DNA of 64,000 nt from Paucilactobacillus suebicus DSM 5007 = KCTC 3549 (GCF_001434475.1 NZ_AZGF01000002.1:62001-126000); one strand, 5' to 3'. Positions 35,619 through 48,246 are shown, counted from the stretch's first letter. The notes: generated by a model from the sequence alone, not told the origin. Numbers and translations are program-made.

Positions 35619-37718
35619 TTATTCTTTAATATTTGAGCCGCCATTTTTCTTAATGATATCTTCTTGAATAGACTTTGGAACTTTTTCATAATGATCAAAT
35701 GTCATTGTGAATGTACCACGTCCTTGTGATGCTGAACGAAGTGTTGTAGCATATCCAAACATTTCTGAAAGTGGAACAAATGAGTGAACCATTTGTGCAT
35801 TACCACGATCTTCCATACCATCGATACGGCCACGACGTGCAGTAACTTGTCCCATGATATCTCCCATGTATTCTTCTGGGATAACAATATCAACCTTCAT
35901 AATTGGTTCAAGGATTACAGGACCAGCAGTCTTTGCAGCATTACGAAGGGCTAATGATGCAGCAACCTTAAATGCGGCTTCACTAGAATCGACTTCATGA
36001 TAACTACCATCATAAAGCTTGGCCTTGATATCAACTAATGGGTATCCGGCAAGAACACCATTTTCAAGTGATTCTTTCAACCCTTGTTCAACTGAAGGAA
36101 TGTATTCACGAGGAACAACACCACCAACAATGGCATCTTCGAATTCAAATCCTTTACCTTCTTCATTAGGTTCGAATTCAATCCAAACATCACCATATTG
36201 ACCTTTACCACCAGATTGACGAACAAACTTACCTTGAGCTTGTGTCTTCTTAGTGAATGCTTCACGGTATGAAACTTGTGGGTTACCAACAGTTGCTTCA
36301 ACGTTAAACTCACGCTTCATACGATCAATGATGATATCCAAGTGAAGTTCACCCATTCCGGCGATCAATGTTTCACCAGTTTCGGGATTAGTTTCAGCTT
36401 TAAATGTTGGATCTTCTTCAGCAAGCTTTTGAAGAGCAACATCCATCTTATCCTGGTCAGCCTTTGACTTAGGTTCAACGGCAACCTGGATAACTGGGTC
36501 AGGGAATTCCATCGATTCTAGTTGAAGTGGACGGTCTGGATCAGTTAATGAATCACCAGTAGTGGTGTTCTTTAATCCGATAGCAGCCGCAATATCACCT
36601 GAGAATACTTCTGGAATTTCTTGACGGTGATTTGAATGCATTTGGAGCAAACGACCAACACGCTCACGTTTGCCCTTAGTTGTGTTCATAACGTATGAAC
36701 CTGATTCCAAAGTACCAGTATACACACGAATGAATGTTAAACGACCAACGAATGGATCTGTGGCGATCTTAAATGCCAAAGCAGCGAATGGTTCGTTGTC
36801 ATCAGCCTTAAGTTCGATTTCGTCGCCAGTATCAGGATCAGTTGCATTGTATGGCTTAACATCAAGTGGTGATGGTAAGTAATCAATAACTGCATCCAAC
36901 ATCATTTGAACACCCTTGTTTTTGAAAGCAGAACCAGCAAGAACTGGGAATAATTCGAGATTCAAAGTACCACGACGAATGGCAGCCTTAATTTCAGCTT
37001 CTGAAATTTCTTCACCATCCAAGTACTTTTCCATGATTGCATCATCAAGATCAGCAAGTTGCTCAATCATAGAATCACGACGCTTTTGTGCTTCAGCCTT
37101 GTATTCTTCTGGAACATCAACTGTATCCCACTTTGAACCAAGTTCGTCTTCGTCATAGATATCGGCCTTCATTTCAACAAGGTCAATAACACCTTCGAAA
37201 TCGTCTTCGGCACCAATTGGCATTTGAATTGGTAATGCGTTTGCTTGGAGACGATCCTTAATAGTAGATACTGAAAAATCAAAGTCAGCACCCATCTTAT
37301 CCATCTTGTTAGCAAAGACGATCCGTGGGACATTGTAATCTGATGCTTGACGCCAAACAGTTTCAGTTTGTGGTTCAACACCAGCTTGAGCATCAAGCAC
37401 AGTAACGGCACCATCTAACACACGAAGTGAACGTTCAACTTCGACAGTGAAGTCAACGTGTCCTGGGGTATCAATAATGTTGATACGGTGATCCTTCCAT
37501 GCAGCGGTTGTAGCGGCAGAAGTGATCGTGATACCACGTTCTTGTTCTTGTTCCATCCAGTCCATTTGTGAAGCACCATCATGAGTTTCACCAATTTTGT
37601 GAATTTTACCAGTGTAATACAAGATACGCTCAGTTGTAGTCGTCTTACCGGCATCGATATGGGCCATAATCCCGATGTTGCGAGTCTTTTCAAGTGGGTA
37701 TTCTCGTTTATTAGCCAT
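35619..37718 (-). CDS. fusA: Elongation factor G
   Basis: 699-residue GTPase that drives tRNA-mRNA translocation and, with RRF, ribosome recycling. G1 [12 protein letters not shown] near residue 18, G3 DTPGHVDF near 83, G4 NKMDKMG near 137. Domain IV contains [15 protein letters not shown] and the C-terminal [20 protein letters not shown]. Normal length. Third gene of rpsL-rpsG-fusA. tuf is not in the window. Confidence 0.98.
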   Translation of the reverse strand: MANKREYPLEKTRNIGIMAHIDAGKTTTTERILYYTGKIHKIGETHDGASQMDWMEQEQERGITITSAATTAAWKDHRINIIDTPGHVDFTVEVERSLRVLDGAVTVLDAQAGVEPQTETVWRQASDYNVPRIVFANKMDKMGADFDFSVSTIKDRLQANALPIQMPIGAEDDFEGVIDLVEMKADIYDEDELGSKWDTVDVPEEYKAEAQKRRDSMIEQLADLDDAIMEKYLDGEEISEAEIKAAIRRGTLNLELFPVLAGSAFKNKGVQMMLDAVIDYLPSPLDVKPYNATDPDTGDEIELKADDNEPFAALAFKIATDPFVGRLTFIRVYTGTLESGSYVMNTTKGKRERVGRLLQMHSNHRQEIPEVFSGDIAAAIGLKNTTTGDSLTDPDRPLQLESMEFPDPVIQVAVEPKSKADQDKMDVALQKLAEEDPTFKAETNPETGETLIAGMGELHLDIIIDRMKREFNVEATVGNPQVSYREAFTKKTQAQGKFVRQSGGKGQYGDVWIEFEPNEEGKGFEFEDAIVGGVVPREYIPSVEQGLKESLENGVLAGYPLVDIKAKLYDGSYHEVDSSEAAFKVAASLALRNAAKTAGPVILEPIMKVDIVIPEEYMGDIMGQVTARRGRIDGMEDRGNAQMVHSFVPLSEMFGYATTLRSASQGRGTFTMTFDHYEKVPKSIQEDIIKKNGGSNIKE

Positions 37719-37850
37719 CTTAAAAGTGTTTCTCCTTCCAGGTAAATAAAAATATCATAATTCCGAAAAAGTGGCTCCTATATGCAATTTAAATGTCATA
37801 TAACAGCCACCAGCCTGTGTTCAACAGGCAAATCAATTAAAAGGTTTAGA

Positions 37851-38321
37851 TTACCAACGGTAGTGAGCAAAAGCACGGTTGGCTTCAGCCATTCTGTGGG
37901 TATCTTCACGCTTCTTAACAGATGCACCAGTATTGTTAGCGGCATCCATGATTTCACGAGCAAGACGTTCAGTCATAGTATGTTCACCGCGTGAACGTGC
38001 ATATTGAACGAGCCAACGAAGGCCAAGAGTCGTACGACGATCTGGACGAACTTCGATGGGAACTTGATAGTTAGAACCACCAACACGGCGAGCCTTAACT
38101 TCAAGAACTGGCATAACATTTTCCATTGCTTGTTCGAAAACTTCAACAGGATCATTGCCAGTTTCTTCTTTGATCAAATCAAATGAAGCATATAAAATTT
38201 TTGAAGCAGTTCCACGGCGACCATCAATCATCAAACGGTTGATCAAGCTGGTAACTAACTTTGAATTGTACATTGGATCCGGTAAAACTTCTGGATTTTT
38301 AGCATGTCCTCTACGTGGCAT
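37851..38321 (-). CDS. rpsG: 30S ribosomal protein S7
   Basis: 156 residues, beginning [16 protein letters not shown] and ending [12 protein letters not shown]. Primary binder of the 16S 3' domain. 20 bp after rpsL. The 132-bp gap to fusA holds no clear signal beyond the fusA ribosome-binding site. Confidence 0.98.
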   Translation of the reverse strand: MPRRGHAKNPEVLPDPMYNSKLVTSLINRLMIDGRRGTASKILYASFDLIKEETGNDPVEVFEQAMENVMPVLEVKARRVGGSNYQVPIEVRPDRRTTLGLRWLVQYARSRGEHTMTERLAREIMDAANNTGASVKKREDTHRMAEANRAFAHYRW

Positions 38322-38341
38322 TTAGTTTACTCCTCTCTTTA

Positions 38342-38755
38342 CTATTCCTTTGGCTTCTTTGTACCGTACTTAGAACGGCTTTGACGACGATCCTCGACAC
38401 CTGCGGTATCAAGAACACCACGAATAATGTGGTAACGAACCCCAGGTAAATCCTTAACACGTCCACCACGGATCAAAACAACACTATGTTCTTGTAGGTT
38501 GTGTCCAATACCTGGAATGTAAGCAGTAACTTCGATTAAGTTTGATAAACGTACACGAGCATACTTACGTAATGCTGAGTTAGGCTTCTTTGGTGTCATT
38601 GTTCCGACACGAGTTGCAACACCCCGCTTTTGTGGTGCTGGGTTACTTGTTGAAGCTTTCTTATAACTGTTGTAACCAAAACTCAAAGCTGGTGACTTTG
38701 ATTTAGAGCTCTTTGATTTGCGCCCTTTACGTACCAATTGGTTAATTGTTGGCAT
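38342..38755 (-). CDS. rpsL: 30S ribosomal protein S12
   Basis: 137 residues from the ATG at 38755 ([15 protein letters not shown]), preceded by GGAAGGGGA. An upstream in-frame start adds 11 residues without homology. The decoding loop [10 protein letters not shown] retains the lysine whose replacement confers streptomycin resistance in other species. First gene of the str operon. Confidence 0.97.
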   Translation of the reverse strand: MPTINQLVRKGRKSKSSKSKSPALSFGYNSYKKASTSNPAPQKRGVATRVGTMTPKKPNSALRKYARVRLSNLIEVTAYIPGIGHNLQEHSVVLIRGGRVKDLPGVRYHIIRGVLDTAGVEDRRQSRSKYGTKKPKE

Positions 38756-38788
38756 GAATTTGTTTCCCCTTCCTGTTTTTAAGTCCAC

Positions 38789-38919
38789 ACATCCAGGTGG
38801 TTCTTTTTATTTCATAAAAAAAATCACACAAGGATCGTGTTTACATTGTGCTACCGTCGACGACAGCGAAAATCTGCCGTGCGACAGAATAACTGCGTTG
38901 TGAAAAAAGCACCTTTAAT
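38789..38919 (-). other. rpsL leader region
   Basis: About 130 nt of transcribed leader. It contains a weak CACAA/TTGTG hairpin (about 38826-38850) followed on the minus strand by eight T, which could be a leaky attenuator, and a CCAC/GTGG hairpin nearer the gene. Both are short and unproven. Confidence 0.3.
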
Positions 38920-38948
38920 AGAATATCACGCACCGTGTTAAGTGTCAA
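38920..38948 (-). promoter_or_regulatory. Candidate promoter of the str operon (rpsL)
   Basis: Minus-strand consensus TTGACA (38943-38948), 17-bp spacer, TATTCT (38920-38925), about 165 bp upstream of the rpsL start. Confidence 0.6.
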
Positions 38949-39016
38949 CGATTCCTCCAAGATAAAATCCGACTTTTTGCTATTATGTCGTACTTAAATT
39001 ATAGGAGGTAATTATT

Positions 39017-39703
39017 ATGAGCTTACTATATTTTTGTATTGGCACAATTCTAGCTTCGTTCACAACATTATGTGCATGGCGCATCCCTCAAGGTATCTCG
39101 ATTATTATACCACGATCATCGTGCGATTCATGCCACCATCTGCTTAAACACTGGCAACTTATTCCTATTATTGGTTTCGTCATCCAAAAAGGAAAATGCC
39201 ATTTTTGCAAACAAAGAATTAGTTGTGTGTCCTTTATAAACGAACTATGCATTGGAACCTTTTGCCACATATGCAGTCAGTTACCAATGCAGTTATTTGT
39301 CGGCTACCTACTGGTATTCTTAACATTGATTTTTATTTCAACAATGGATTTAGAATTTGGCTATATTTACCCAATCTGTTTGCTTGGTCTGACGCCTTGC
39401 TTTTTCTTACTACCACTACCAAATTATCAAAGTTACACTTTTTGGATTGCAACAATTTTTATCCTATTACTGCTTTTATTCTTATCTCTTTATTGTAAAA
39501 GTCTTGGGTTTGCAGATGTAGAACTGATCATGATTTGCCAATTTGTTTGGGGATTTTATTTAACAAATATGATCATATTATCCAGTAGCCTCATCGCGAC
39601 CGTGTGGATGTTATTCTTCAAACACCACGATAGAATTCCTTTTCTACCCTTTTTGTGTTCGGCTACTATGTTAGTTATTTTATGGCAAATGAATATGTAC
39701 TAA
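39017..39703 (+). CDS. comC: Prepilin peptidase (competence ComC type)
   Basis: 228-residue integral membrane aspartyl protease that processes ComG prepilins for the DNA-uptake pseudopilus. The N-terminal domain has the two CxxC pairs (CDSC near residue 36 and CHFC near 61), followed by several membrane segments. The active Asp candidates are in STMDLEF and GFADVEL. The latter has Ala where the usual GxGD motif has Gly. Length is normal for ComC. The ATG follows AGGAGGT. It lies alone on the plus strand between the str and rpoBC operons. Confidence 0.9.
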   Translation: MSLLYFCIGTILASFTTLCAWRIPQGISIIIPRSSCDSCHHLLKHWQLIPIIGFVIQKGKCHFCKQRISCVSFINELCIGTFCHICSQLPMQLFVGYLLVFLTLIFISTMDLEFGYIYPICLLGLTPCFFLLPLPNYQSYTFWIATIFILLLLLFLSLYCKSLGFADVELIMICQFVWGFYLTNMIILSSSLIATVWMLFFKHHDRIPFLPFLCSATMLVILWQMNMY

Positions 39704-39739
39704 AAAAGCCGAACTGCATTTCTGCAATTCGGCTTTTTT
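39702..39739. terminator. Bidirectional terminator between comC and rpoC
   Basis: A-run 39702-39707, arms GCCGAACTGCA (39708-39718) / TGCAATTCGGC (39723-39733) with one mismatch, T-run 39734-39739. It overlaps the comC stop codon and serves both converging operons. Confidence 0.9.
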
Positions 39740-39748
39740 AACAGGGTA

Positions 39749-42700
39749 TTATTCCTGCTCTTGTTCTTTCATTTGTTGTTCAAGATCACTAATTGAGTAG
39801 ACGCCGTTTGTTGAAGCGGCACTAACTTCCTTAGGCTTGATATTGCGATATTGTCCCATCCCAGTACCGGCAGGAATAATCTTACCAATGATAACATTTT
39901 CCTTTAAACCAACAAGAGGATCGTTCTTACCGCGAATAGCAGCATCCGTCAACACACGAGTAGTTTCTTGGAATGACGCAGCTGATAAGAAACTATTCGT
40001 TTCAAGAGCAGCTTTTGTAATTCCCAAGATAACAGGACGTGCAGTGGCGGGGACACCACCAGCAACCAATGTTTTATAGTTGTCATCACGGAAATCATTA
40101 ATGTCAAGTAATGCACCAGGCAAGACATCAGTATCACCTGGATCCATAACACGGACCTTACGTAACATCTGACGAATCATGATTTCAATATGCTTATCCA
40201 AAATTTCAATACCTTGCATACGATAAACCTTTTGAACTTCAGTTAATAGGTATGTTTCGGTTGAAAGGACATCGCGTACCTGAAGCAATTCCTTAGGATC
40301 AATTGAACCTTCGTTAAGAGCAGCACCACGGTGAACAAATTCACCTTCGGCAGTCTTCAAACGAGCAGTAAGTGGCAAAGTGTAGGTACGAGTATCGGTT
40401 TCACCCTTAATCGTAACATCCTTTGTACGTTCTGCAGGATTTTCTTCGATTGACTCAACTGTACCAGTAACTTCAGAAACCACAGCCTTGGCTTTAGGGT
40501 TACGAGCTTCAACGATTTCTTGAATACGTGGAAGACCTTGTGTGATATCTTCATTACCAGCAACACCACCAGTATGGAAGTTACGCATTGTAAGTTGTGT
40601 ACCTGGTTCACCGATTGATTGTGCGGCAACGGTACCAACAGCTTCACCGGCTTCAACTCGATCACCAGTTGCAGCATTGCGACCGTAACAACGTTCACAA
40701 ACACCATGCTTAGTGTTGCAAGTAAATGCAGAGCGGATAGTTACCTTAGTCACACCGGCATCAACAATTTTATCTGCAATGTCTTCATCGATCATCTCAT
40801 CACGACCAACAATCTTTTCACCAGTTTCTGGATTGTAAACTGACTTAAGCGTGTAACGTCCGAGAATCCGATCATACAAAGGTTCAATCATTTCATTGCC
40901 ATCAGTAATTGCAGTGATTTCAAGCCCGCGGTCAGTACCACAGTCCTTTTCACGAACAATAACATCTTGGGCAACATCAACCAAACGACGAGTTAAGTAA
41001 CCAGAGTTGGCAGTCTTCAAAGCGGTATCAGTCATACCTTTACGAGCACCATGAGTGGAAATAAACATTTCCAAAACGTTTAGTCCTTCACGGAAGTTCG
41101 ATAAGATAGGCAGCTCCATAATCTTACCATTAGGTGCAGCCATCAAGCCACGCATACCAGCTAATTGAGTAAAGTTTGAAATGTTACCACGAGCACCAGA
41201 ATCGGACATCATGTTGATTGGGTTATGGATATCCATACCATCAAGCAACTTCTGTTGTACCTCATCCTTAGCGTCATTCCAAACACCAATAACACGTTCA
41301 TAACGTTCGTCATCGGTAATTAAACCACGACGGAATTGCTTAGTGATTGTAGCAACTTCTTTATGAGCCTGTTCGATAATTTCAGGTTTTTCCTTCAAAT
41401 CAGTAATATCAGTAATACCAACTGTCAGTCCTGAAATAGTTGATTCATAGTAGCCCAAATCCTTCATACGGTCCAAAAGTAATGATGTAGCAGTTACTTT
41501 GTAACGCTTATAGACTTCGGCAATAATGTCTGATAAGAAGCCCTTCTTAAATGGTGGAATCAAAGGCATATCACTTAAATGTGCCTTCAGATCTTCGCCA
41601 GCATCCAAGATGTACTTATCATTAACACCATTCGTTAGATTGTCTTTAGTTGGTTCATTTAAATATGTTAAATCTTCTGGCAAAATGTCGTTGAAGATTA
41701 GCTTACCAACTGTGGTGATCAAGACCTTACCCTGTTGAGCAGCTGTGAATGGCTTCTTAGGCATTGATGAGGTTAACACACCAATTCTGGTATGCAAGTG
41801 CACGTAATTGTTTTGATAAGCAGTTCGTGCTTCATCGATATCTTTAAATATCATGCCTTCGCCTTCACGACCACTCTCTTCAATGGTTAGGTAGTAGTTA
41901 CCAATAACCATATCTTGAGAAGGTGTAACCACTGGTTGGCCATCACGTGGTGACAGAATGTGTCCAGCAGCAAGCATTAAAATTCGAGCTTCTGCTTGTG
42001 CTTCATCAGATAACGGAACGTGGATAGCCATTTGGTCACCATCGAAATCTGCGTTATAAGCTTCACACACAAGCGGATGTACACGCATTGCCTTGCCAGA
42101 TACGAGCACTGGTTCAAAGGCTTGAATTCCCAAACGGTGAAGAGTAGGTGCACGGTTCAAGAGAACCGGGTGCTCCTTAATAACATCTTCAAGAACGTCA
42201 TAAACGTCATCATCTTGACGGTCAATCTTGCGCTTAGCATTCTTAATATTCGAAGCTAATTCACGCTTAACTAATTCTTTCATGATGAATGGCTTGAATA
42301 ATTCCATTGCCATTGGCACTGGTAAGCCCATTTGGTTCATTCGCAGTGATGGACCAACATCGATAACTGAACGACCAGAGTAGTCAACACGCTTACCAAG
42401 TAAGTTTTGCCGGAATCGTCCTTGCTTACCTTTGAGTAAGTGAGACAGTGACTTAAGTGGACGGTTACCAGGACCAGCAACCGGACGGCCACGACGACCG
42501 TTATCAATCAGCGCATCAACGGCTTCTTGCAACATCCGTTTTTCGTTTTGAACAATAATGCCAGGTGCATTTAAATCAAGCAATCGCTTAAGACGATTGT
42601 TACGGTTAATAACCCGACGATACAAATCGTTCAAATCTGAGGTTGCAAAACGGCCACCTTCAAGTTGAACCATTGGGCGTAAGTCAGGTGGCATAACTGG

Positions 42701-43393
42701 AACAACATCCATAACCATCCATTCAGGATTATTACCTGACTTGATGAATGCTTCCAAAATGTCCAAGCGACGAACAGCACGTGTCCGTTTCTGACCAGAA
42801 GCTTCCTTCAATTCTTCCTTAAGTTCAGCAGCTTCTTTATCCAAATCAACTTCGGACAAAAGCTTTTTAATCGCTTCAGCACCCATTTCAGCTGTGAAAC
42901 GATTGCCTAATTCAAGCTTCTTATCACGATATTCGCGTTCTGATAATAACTGTTTCTTTTCAAGAGCAGTATCACCTGCATCTAAAACAACGTATGACGC
43001 AAAGTAAATTATTTCTTCAAGTGCGCGAGGGCTCATATCTAAGACCAAGCCCATACGACTTGGGATACCCTTAAAGTACCAGATATGAGTAACAGGAGCT
43101 GCTAATTCAATATGGCCCATCCGTTCACGACGAACCTTTGAACGAGTAACTTCAACACCACAGCGGTCACACACAACACCCTTGTAACGAATCCGCTTGT
43201 ACTTACCACAAGCACATTCCCAATCTTTAGTTGGGCCGAAGATTCGTTCATCAAACAAGCCATCGCGTTCTGGCTTAAGAGTACGGTAGTTGATTGTTTC
43301 AGGCTTTTTTACTTCACCATACGACCAACTACGAATCTTATCTGGAGATGCCAGACCGATTTGCATGCTTTCAAAATTATTGACATCAATCAA
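39749..43393 (-). CDS. rpoC: RNA polymerase beta' subunit
   Basis: 1214 residues, full length for Lactobacillales. Zinc site 1 C60, C62, C75, C78 (CACGK...CDRCG), catalytic [12 protein letters not shown] with three Asp binding Mg, and zinc site 2 CGTDRGL...[11 protein letters not shown]. The start is TTG at 43393, preceded by AAGGAGGATC. It follows rpoB by 42 bp and ends at the bidirectional terminator. Confidence 0.98.
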   Translation of the reverse strand: MIDVNNFESMQIGLASPDKIRSWSYGEVKKPETINYRTLKPERDGLFDERIFGPTKDWECACGKYKRIRYKGVVCDRCGVEVTRSKVRRERMGHIELAAPVTHIWYFKGIPSRMGLVLDMSPRALEEIIYFASYVVLDAGDTALEKKQLLSEREYRDKKLELGNRFTAEMGAEAIKKLLSEVDLDKEAAELKEELKEASGQKRTRAVRRLDILEAFIKSGNNPEWMVMDVVPVMPPDLRPMVQLEGGRFATSDLNDLYRRVINRNNRLKRLLDLNAPGIIVQNEKRMLQEAVDALIDNGRRGRPVAGPGNRPLKSLSHLLKGKQGRFRQNLLGKRVDYSGRSVIDVGPSLRMNQMGLPVPMAMELFKPFIMKELVKRELASNIKNAKRKIDRQDDDVYDVLEDVIKEHPVLLNRAPTLHRLGIQAFEPVLVSGKAMRVHPLVCEAYNADFDGDQMAIHVPLSDEAQAEARILMLAAGHILSPRDGQPVVTPSQDMVIGNYYLTIEESGREGEGMIFKDIDEARTAYQNNYVHLHTRIGVLTSSMPKKPFTAAQQGKVLITTVGKLIFNDILPEDLTYLNEPTKDNLTNGVNDKYILDAGEDLKAHLSDMPLIPPFKKGFLSDIIAEVYKRYKVTATSLLLDRMKDLGYYESTISGLTVGITDITDLKEKPEIIEQAHKEVATITKQFRRGLITDDERYERVIGVWNDAKDEVQQKLLDGMDIHNPINMMSDSGARGNISNFTQLAGMRGLMAAPNGKIMELPILSNFREGLNVLEMFISTHGARKGMTDTALKTANSGYLTRRLVDVAQDVIVREKDCGTDRGLEITAITDGNEMIEPLYDRILGRYTLKSVYNPETGEKIVGRDEMIDEDIADKIVDAGVTKVTIRSAFTCNTKHGVCERCYGRNAATGDRVEAGEAVGTVAAQSIGEPGTQLTMRNFHTGGVAGNEDITQGLPRIQEIVEARNPKAKAVVSEVTGTVESIEENPAERTKDVTIKGETDTRTYTLPLTARLKTAEGEFVHRGAALNEGSIDPKELLQVRDVLSTETYLLTEVQKVYRMQGIEILDKHIEIMIRQMLRKVRVMDPGDTDVLPGALLDINDFRDDNYKTLVAGGVPATARPVILGITKAALETNSFLSAASFQETTRVLTDAAIRGKNDPLVGLKENVIIGKIIPAGTGMGQYRNIKPKEVSAASTNGVYSISDLEQQMKEQEQE

Positions 43394-43435
43394 AGGATGA
43401 TCCTCCTTAACTTAGTGTTCTCATCTAATAACGAA

Positions 43436-46400
43436 TTAATCTTTTTGTGGTTCTTCTGTTGGCGTATCTTGTTGCTTTTGCTCAGCTTCCTGCTTTGCTT
43501 GTTGTTCTTGGGCATATTTGCTCAATGCATCAACATTCACAACTTCGTCACCGTCATCATCCATATCACGAAGTTCAATTTCTTGTTTCTGACCATCTAG
43601 AACCTTCATATCAAGGCCGAGAGCTTGTAGTTCTTTAACAAGCACACGGAATGATTCAGGAACACCTGGCTTTGGAATTGGCTCACCCTTCACAATTGCT
43701 TCGTAAGTCTTAACACGACCAACAACATCATCAGACTTGTAAGTCAAGATTTCTTGCAATGTATAAGCAGCACCATAAGCTTCCAAGGCCCAAACTTCCA
43801 TTTCACCGAAACGTTGGCCACCAAATTGAGCTTTACCACCAAGTGGCTGTTGGGTAACTAATGAGTAAGGTCCAATTGAACGAGCATGGATCTTATCGTC
43901 AACCATGTGGGCGAGCTTCATGTAATGCATAACACCAACGGCAATTCGGTTATCAAATGCTTCACCGGTACGGCCATCATAAAGAACAGTCTTACCATCA
44001 GAAGGAAGTCCTGCTTCACGAACAGCGGACCAAACATCATCATCGGTTGCACCATCGAAAACTGGAGTAGCAACATGAATACCTAATTCACGAGCAGCCA
44101 TCCCCAAATGCAATTCAATAACTTGTCCGATGTTCATACGTGAAGGAACACCCATTGGGCTCAACATAATGTCGATTGGAGTACCATCTGGCATATATGG
44201 CATGTCTTCTTGTGGAATAACAACAGACACAGTACCTTTGTTACCATGACGTCCGGCCATCTTATCACCAACCTGAAGCTTACGCTTTTGGGCGATGAAG
44301 ACACGAACCATCATGTTAACACCGGGAGATAATTCGTCACCGTTCTCACGAGTGAAGATTTGAACGTCTTGAACAATACCGCCACCACCATGAGGTACAC
44401 GAAGAGCAGTATCACGAACTTCACGAGATTTTTCACCAAAAATAGCGTGCAGCAAACGTTCTTCAGCTGATAATTCAGTAACACCCTTAGGAGTAACCTT
44501 ACCAACTAAAATGTCTCCATCATGAACTTCGGCACCGACACGGATGATTCCGTCTTCGTCAAGATCCTTTAAGGCATCTTCACCGACGTTAGGAATTTCG
44601 CGAGTCATTTCTTCTGGTCCAAGTTTAGTGTCACGAGCTTCAGATTCATAAGATTCGATATGAATTGAAGTGTAAACATCATCACGAACCAGTCGTTCGT
44701 TAATGGCGATCGCATCTTCGAAGTTATATCCTTGCCATGTCATGAAGGCAACAAGTGGGTTTTGACCTAAAGCTAATTCACCATTTTCCATTGATGGACC
44801 ATCGGCTAAGATTTCACTCTTATCAACGTGATCGCCCAACTTAACGATTGGTGTTTGGTTGTAGTTTTTACCACCGTTTGAACGACGGAACTTCATCAAC
44901 TTGTAAGTATCAATAGTACCGTTATCCTGACGAACACGAATTTCGCGAGCATCAACATAATCAACTGTACCTTCGTTCTTACAAATCATTGCAACACCAG
45001 AATCATGGGCTGCTTTATATTCAATACCAGTACCAACTAATGGTGAATGTGGTCTAAGCAAAGGTACAGCTTGACGTTGCATGTTGGCACCCATCAAAGC
45101 ACGGTTAGAATCATCGTTTTCCAAGAAAGGAATACATGCAGTGGCTACAGCAACTACTTGCTTAGGAGAAACATCCATGTAGTCAACATTGTTGATGTTT
45201 GTTTCAATATTATCTGATTGTGCACGCGCCATAACTGTATCATCAACGAATGAACCATCATCCTCTAATGGTGAGTTAGCTTGTGCAATAACATAATTAT
45301 CTTCTTCATCAGCAGTTAAATAGTCAATCTTATCGGTAACTTTATGAGTTTCCCACGAAACACGACGATATGGTGTCTCGATGAAGCCATACTTGTTAAC
45401 CCGGGCATAGCTTGACAAACTGTTGATCAATCCAATGTTAGGTCCTTCAGGAGTTTCAATTGGGCACATCCGACCGTAATGAGTATAGTGCACATCACGG
45501 ACTTCATAACCGGCACGATCACGAGTCAAACCACCAGGTCCAAGGGCAGATAAACGACGCTTATGTGTTAATTCACCCAGTGGATTTGTTTGATCCATGA
45601 ATTGTGACAGTTGAGATGATCCAAAGAATTCCTTAATTGAAGCAACTACTGGACGAATATTAATCAATTGTTGAGGCGTAACGGTAGCTGAATCTTGAAT
45701 TGACATCCGTTCACGAACCACACGTTCCATCCGTGATAAGCCAATACGAAATTGGTTTTGGAGTAATTCACCAACTGAGCGAATACGACGGTTACCCAAG
45801 TGATCAATATCATCGGTGTTACCAATGCCTTCTTCAAGGTTGAAGAAGTAATTCATTGAAGCCAAAATATCGGCTGGCTGAATGTGCTTCAATTTCAAAT
45901 CAATGTGACCATTACCAATCATTGGTACTTCGCGTTCAGGGTCAACCTTTGAGTAAACCATGACTTTTTGAAGTTGAACTGGAGCAGTCACAACGGCCTC
46001 ATCTGAAGGTGTGTACGTGATCATCTTAAAATCATCACGATCCAAGTAGCCTTCCAAATCACGCATAACTTCTTTGGTAATTAAAGTACCCTTAGCGGCA
46101 ATAACTTCACCAGTTTCAGGATCAGCTAGTGTCTCAGCTAACGTTTGATTCAAAAGACGTGTCTTCAAATTAAGCTTCTTGTTAGCCTTGTAACGACCAA
46201 CGGGAGCCATATCATAACGCTTTGGATCAAAGAAACGAGCGGTCAGCAAACTACGTGACGAATCAGCAGTTTTGGGCTCTCCTGGACGGAGACGTTCGTA
46301 AATATCTTTCAATGATTCTTCAACACGTGAGTCTTCATTGTTCTTATGAACATCCTTATCGAGTGTCAACGCTAGTGATTCACTACCACCAAACATGTCG

Positions 46401-47032
46401 ATAATTTCATCGTCTGATCCAAATCCTAAAGCACGAACCAATTCTGTAAGTGGAATCTTACGAGTCCGGTCAATTCTGACATACGCAATATTCTTGGCAT
46501 CAGTTTCATATTCAAGCCATGCACCACGGTTTGGAATGAAGGTTGCACCGTAACTAGGGCGACCATTCTTATCGAGTTCTTCGTTAAAATAAATGCCAGG
46601 GGAACGAACTAATTGTGAAACGATAACCCGTTCTGCACCATTAATAATAAACGTACCTTGTTCCGTCATCAGCGGGAAGTCGCCAAAGAAAACATCTTGC
46701 GACTTAATTTCGCCAGTTTCGTGATTGGTAAGACGAAGGGTAACGTGTAGTGGAGCAGAATAGTTGGCATCGTGTTCACGCGCCTCATCTACTGTATACT
46801 TCGGTTCTAATAACTGATAGTCAACGAATTCCAATGACAACTTTCCTTGGAAATCATCAATTGGCATAATGTCATCAAACATTTCCCGCAGACCTTCATC
46901 CAAGAACCACTGATAAGAGTTGGTTTGGATTTCAATCAAGTTAGGTAAATCAAGAACTTCCTTGATTCGAGAATAACTACGACGGGTACGGTGTTTACCG
47001 TATTCTACTAAATGTCCGGCCAAGCTGTTCAC
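43436..47032 (-). CDS. rpoB: RNA polymerase beta subunit
   Basis: 1198 residues. The rifampicin region ([30 protein letters not shown]) has the common sensitive-type residues. The catalytic-site segment GYNFEDAI and the C-terminal [22 protein letters not shown] are present, followed by a Gln/Glu-rich tail. The start is GTG at 47032 (MNSLAGHLV). A TTG at the fourth codon has the better spacing from AGAGGTG and is a real alternative. Confidence 0.98.
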   Translation of the reverse strand: MNSLAGHLVEYGKHRTRRSYSRIKEVLDLPNLIEIQTNSYQWFLDEGLREMFDDIMPIDDFQGKLSLEFVDYQLLEPKYTVDEAREHDANYSAPLHVTLRLTNHETGEIKSQDVFFGDFPLMTEQGTFIINGAERVIVSQLVRSPGIYFNEELDKNGRPSYGATFIPNRGAWLEYETDAKNIAYVRIDRTRKIPLTELVRALGFGSDDEIIDMFGGSESLALTLDKDVHKNNEDSRVEESLKDIYERLRPGEPKTADSSRSLLTARFFDPKRYDMAPVGRYKANKKLNLKTRLLNQTLAETLADPETGEVIAAKGTLITKEVMRDLEGYLDRDDFKMITYTPSDEAVVTAPVQLQKVMVYSKVDPEREVPMIGNGHIDLKLKHIQPADILASMNYFFNLEEGIGNTDDIDHLGNRRIRSVGELLQNQFRIGLSRMERVVRERMSIQDSATVTPQQLINIRPVVASIKEFFGSSQLSQFMDQTNPLGELTHKRRLSALGPGGLTRDRAGYEVRDVHYTHYGRMCPIETPEGPNIGLINSLSSYARVNKYGFIETPYRRVSWETHKVTDKIDYLTADEEDNYVIAQANSPLEDDGSFVDDTVMARAQSDNIETNINNVDYMDVSPKQVVAVATACIPFLENDDSNRALMGANMQRQAVPLLRPHSPLVGTGIEYKAAHDSGVAMICKNEGTVDYVDAREIRVRQDNGTIDTYKLMKFRRSNGGKNYNQTPIVKLGDHVDKSEILADGPSMENGELALGQNPLVAFMTWQGYNFEDAIAINERLVRDDVYTSIHIESYESEARDTKLGPEEMTREIPNVGEDALKDLDEDGIIRVGAEVHDGDILVGKVTPKGVTELSAEERLLHAIFGEKSREVRDTALRVPHGGGGIVQDVQIFTRENGDELSPGVNMMVRVFIAQKRKLQVGDKMAGRHGNKGTVSVVIPQEDMPYMPDGTPIDIMLSPMGVPSRMNIGQVIELHLGMAARELGIHVATPVFDGATDDDVWSAVREAGLPSDGKTVLYDGRTGEAFDNRIAVGVMHYMKLAHMVDDKIHARSIGPYSLVTQQPLGGKAQFGGQRFGEMEVWALEAYGAAYTLQEILTYKSDDVVGRVKTYEAIVKGEPIPKPGVPESFRVLVKELQALGLDMKVLDGQKQEIELRDMDDDGDEVVNVDALSKYAQEQQAKQEAEQKQQDTPTEEPQKD

Positions 47033-47114
47033 CTCTCTAATTTATTCCGCAAGTTCATCTCTCATTCAAATATTACAATTTGATTACAAATCATAATATT
47101 ACCTGAATTTGAGC

Positions 47115-47149
47115 AAAAAAAATCCAAAAATAGCCATTGCTATCTTTGG
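47115..47149 (-). terminator. Intrinsic terminator within the rpoB leader (attenuator or tetR terminator)
   Basis: Minus-strand 11-bp stem (arms 47139-47149 and 47124-47134, one G-U, loop AATG), then A and eight T. It lies downstream of the rpoB promoter (47219-47247) and 82 bp before the rpoB start, so rpoBC transcripts must read through it unless another promoter exists. Confidence 0.75.
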
Positions 47150-47218
47150 TTTTTATGAAGAACCACATGGACAATAGATCACATGATTCAAATGAACTCG
47201 CAACTACATACAGACATT

Positions 47219-47247
47219 ATTATATCCATTCATATTGCACAAGTCAA
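47219..47247 (-). promoter_or_regulatory. Promoter of rpoB-rpoC
   Basis: Minus-strand TTGACT (47242-47247), exactly 17 bp, perfect TATAAT (47219-47224). The implied leader is about 180 nt. Confidence 0.75.
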
Positions 47248-47271
47248 CACTCGTGCTTGTAAGTTCTTTAT

Positions 47272-47865
47272 TTATTTTTCACCGGCAATTCCGTACAACA
47301 CAAACTTCAGAATCAATTTAACTCTTTCATCATTTGAAAGTTGGTGTCCACCTAGTCGATTAAAGCTCCCAAACAATGTATTAATATCCGACAAATATAG
47401 CTCAGCCGCCTCATCCGGTAAAATTTCAGCCCTCAAATTAACTTCTGGTAGTTTGAAATAGTCAGCTAATGGTGCAATGTAATTCATCTTGAATAACATC
47501 TCTAGCTTTCTTTTACCACTGGCTGATAATTCCTTATAGCTTTCATAGATCAATGTGGTGATACTGTTATGGTGGATTTTAGTTAGTATCTTCGTAATTT
47601 GAAACAGACGCTCATCGGCACTTAAATTCTGTTTACGCATTACCTTATTAACATTATTGCGAACTTCTTTACCAATTTCAGCGATCACTTCAAGAAAAAT
47701 AACTTCCTTATCGTTAAAATGATGGTAAAGAGCCGGCTGCGTAATGCCAATTTCTCCGGCAATATCCCTCGTAGACGTATTTTGGTACCCATTTTTCAAA
47801 AACAATTTTCTGGCGGTAACTAAGATCGCCGTTCTTGTTTGTTCTAACTGTTCGGCGCGTTTCAT
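47272..47865 (-). CDS. TetR-family transcriptional regulator
   Basis: 197 residues from the ATG at 47865, after GAGGGGAA. The N-terminal HTH (TARKLFLKNGYQNTSTRDIAGEIGITQPALYHHFNDKE) is classical. The ligand-binding part is not assignable. It stands between rpoB and clpC without an obvious partner. A dyad TAGATA-N9-TATCTA at 47883-47903 between its promoter and start suggests autorepression. The target could be a membrane protein such as the YhgE gene 3.6 kb upstream, but nothing links them directly. Confidence 0.9.
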   Translation of the reverse strand: MKRAEQLEQTRTAILVTARKLFLKNGYQNTSTRDIAGEIGITQPALYHHFNDKEVIFLEVIAEIGKEVRNNVNKVMRKQNLSADERLFQITKILTKIHHNSITTLIYESYKELSASGKRKLEMLFKMNYIAPLADYFKLPEVNLRAEILPDEAAELYLSDINTLFGSFNRLGGHQLSNDERVKLILKFVLYGIAGEK

Positions 47866-47882
47866 TAAAATTCCCCTCAATC

Positions 47883-47903
47883 TAGATACTTACTTATTAT
47901 CTA
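47883..47903. promoter_or_regulatory. Candidate TetR operator
   Basis: TAGATA (47883-47888) and TATCTA (47898-47903) separated by 9 bp, 18 bp upstream of the regulator's start codon. Confidence 0.4.
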
Positions 47904-47922
47904 ATTTTAATCTTTAAGTTCA

Positions 47923-47951
47923 ATTATCGACTGAAACTTATAATTTTACAA
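47923..47951 (-). promoter_or_regulatory. Candidate promoter of the TetR gene
   Basis: Minus-strand TTGTAA (47946-47951), 17-bp spacer, GATAAT (47923-47928). Confidence 0.45.
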
Positions 47952-48246
47952 CCAAAAATTGATAATTTTTAATATTTTTTCAGCGTTGTTATTGACAGAG
48001 CGAAATATGGTGATCAAAACTTCTTGAATTATCAGGGTGTATACGGGTGATAGTGGTTAAATAAACTAGCTGACTACACTTGAAATACTGATTTGTTTAA
48101 GACTTTTTTCTTTTTTAGGCAAAATCGTAATTATAAAGACTGAATCTTATTAGATGACAAAATAAGTTGACGTGTTGCAATCGTTGCTTGTTTTAAGTTC
48201 TTTTGCCCTTCGGGCTTTTTTCTCTCCCATTTTTTCTAGCAGAAAC

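Noticed and set aside
39223-39498. Second open frame inside comC
   Set aside because: Alternate-frame shadow of a Leu/Phe-rich membrane protein. No ribosome-binding site or homology.
48200-48222. GCCC/GGGC hairpin with T-run as evidence for a plus-strand small RNA
   Set aside because: The stem is only 4 bp and no convincing promoter was found upstream on the plus strand, so I do not call an RNA gene.
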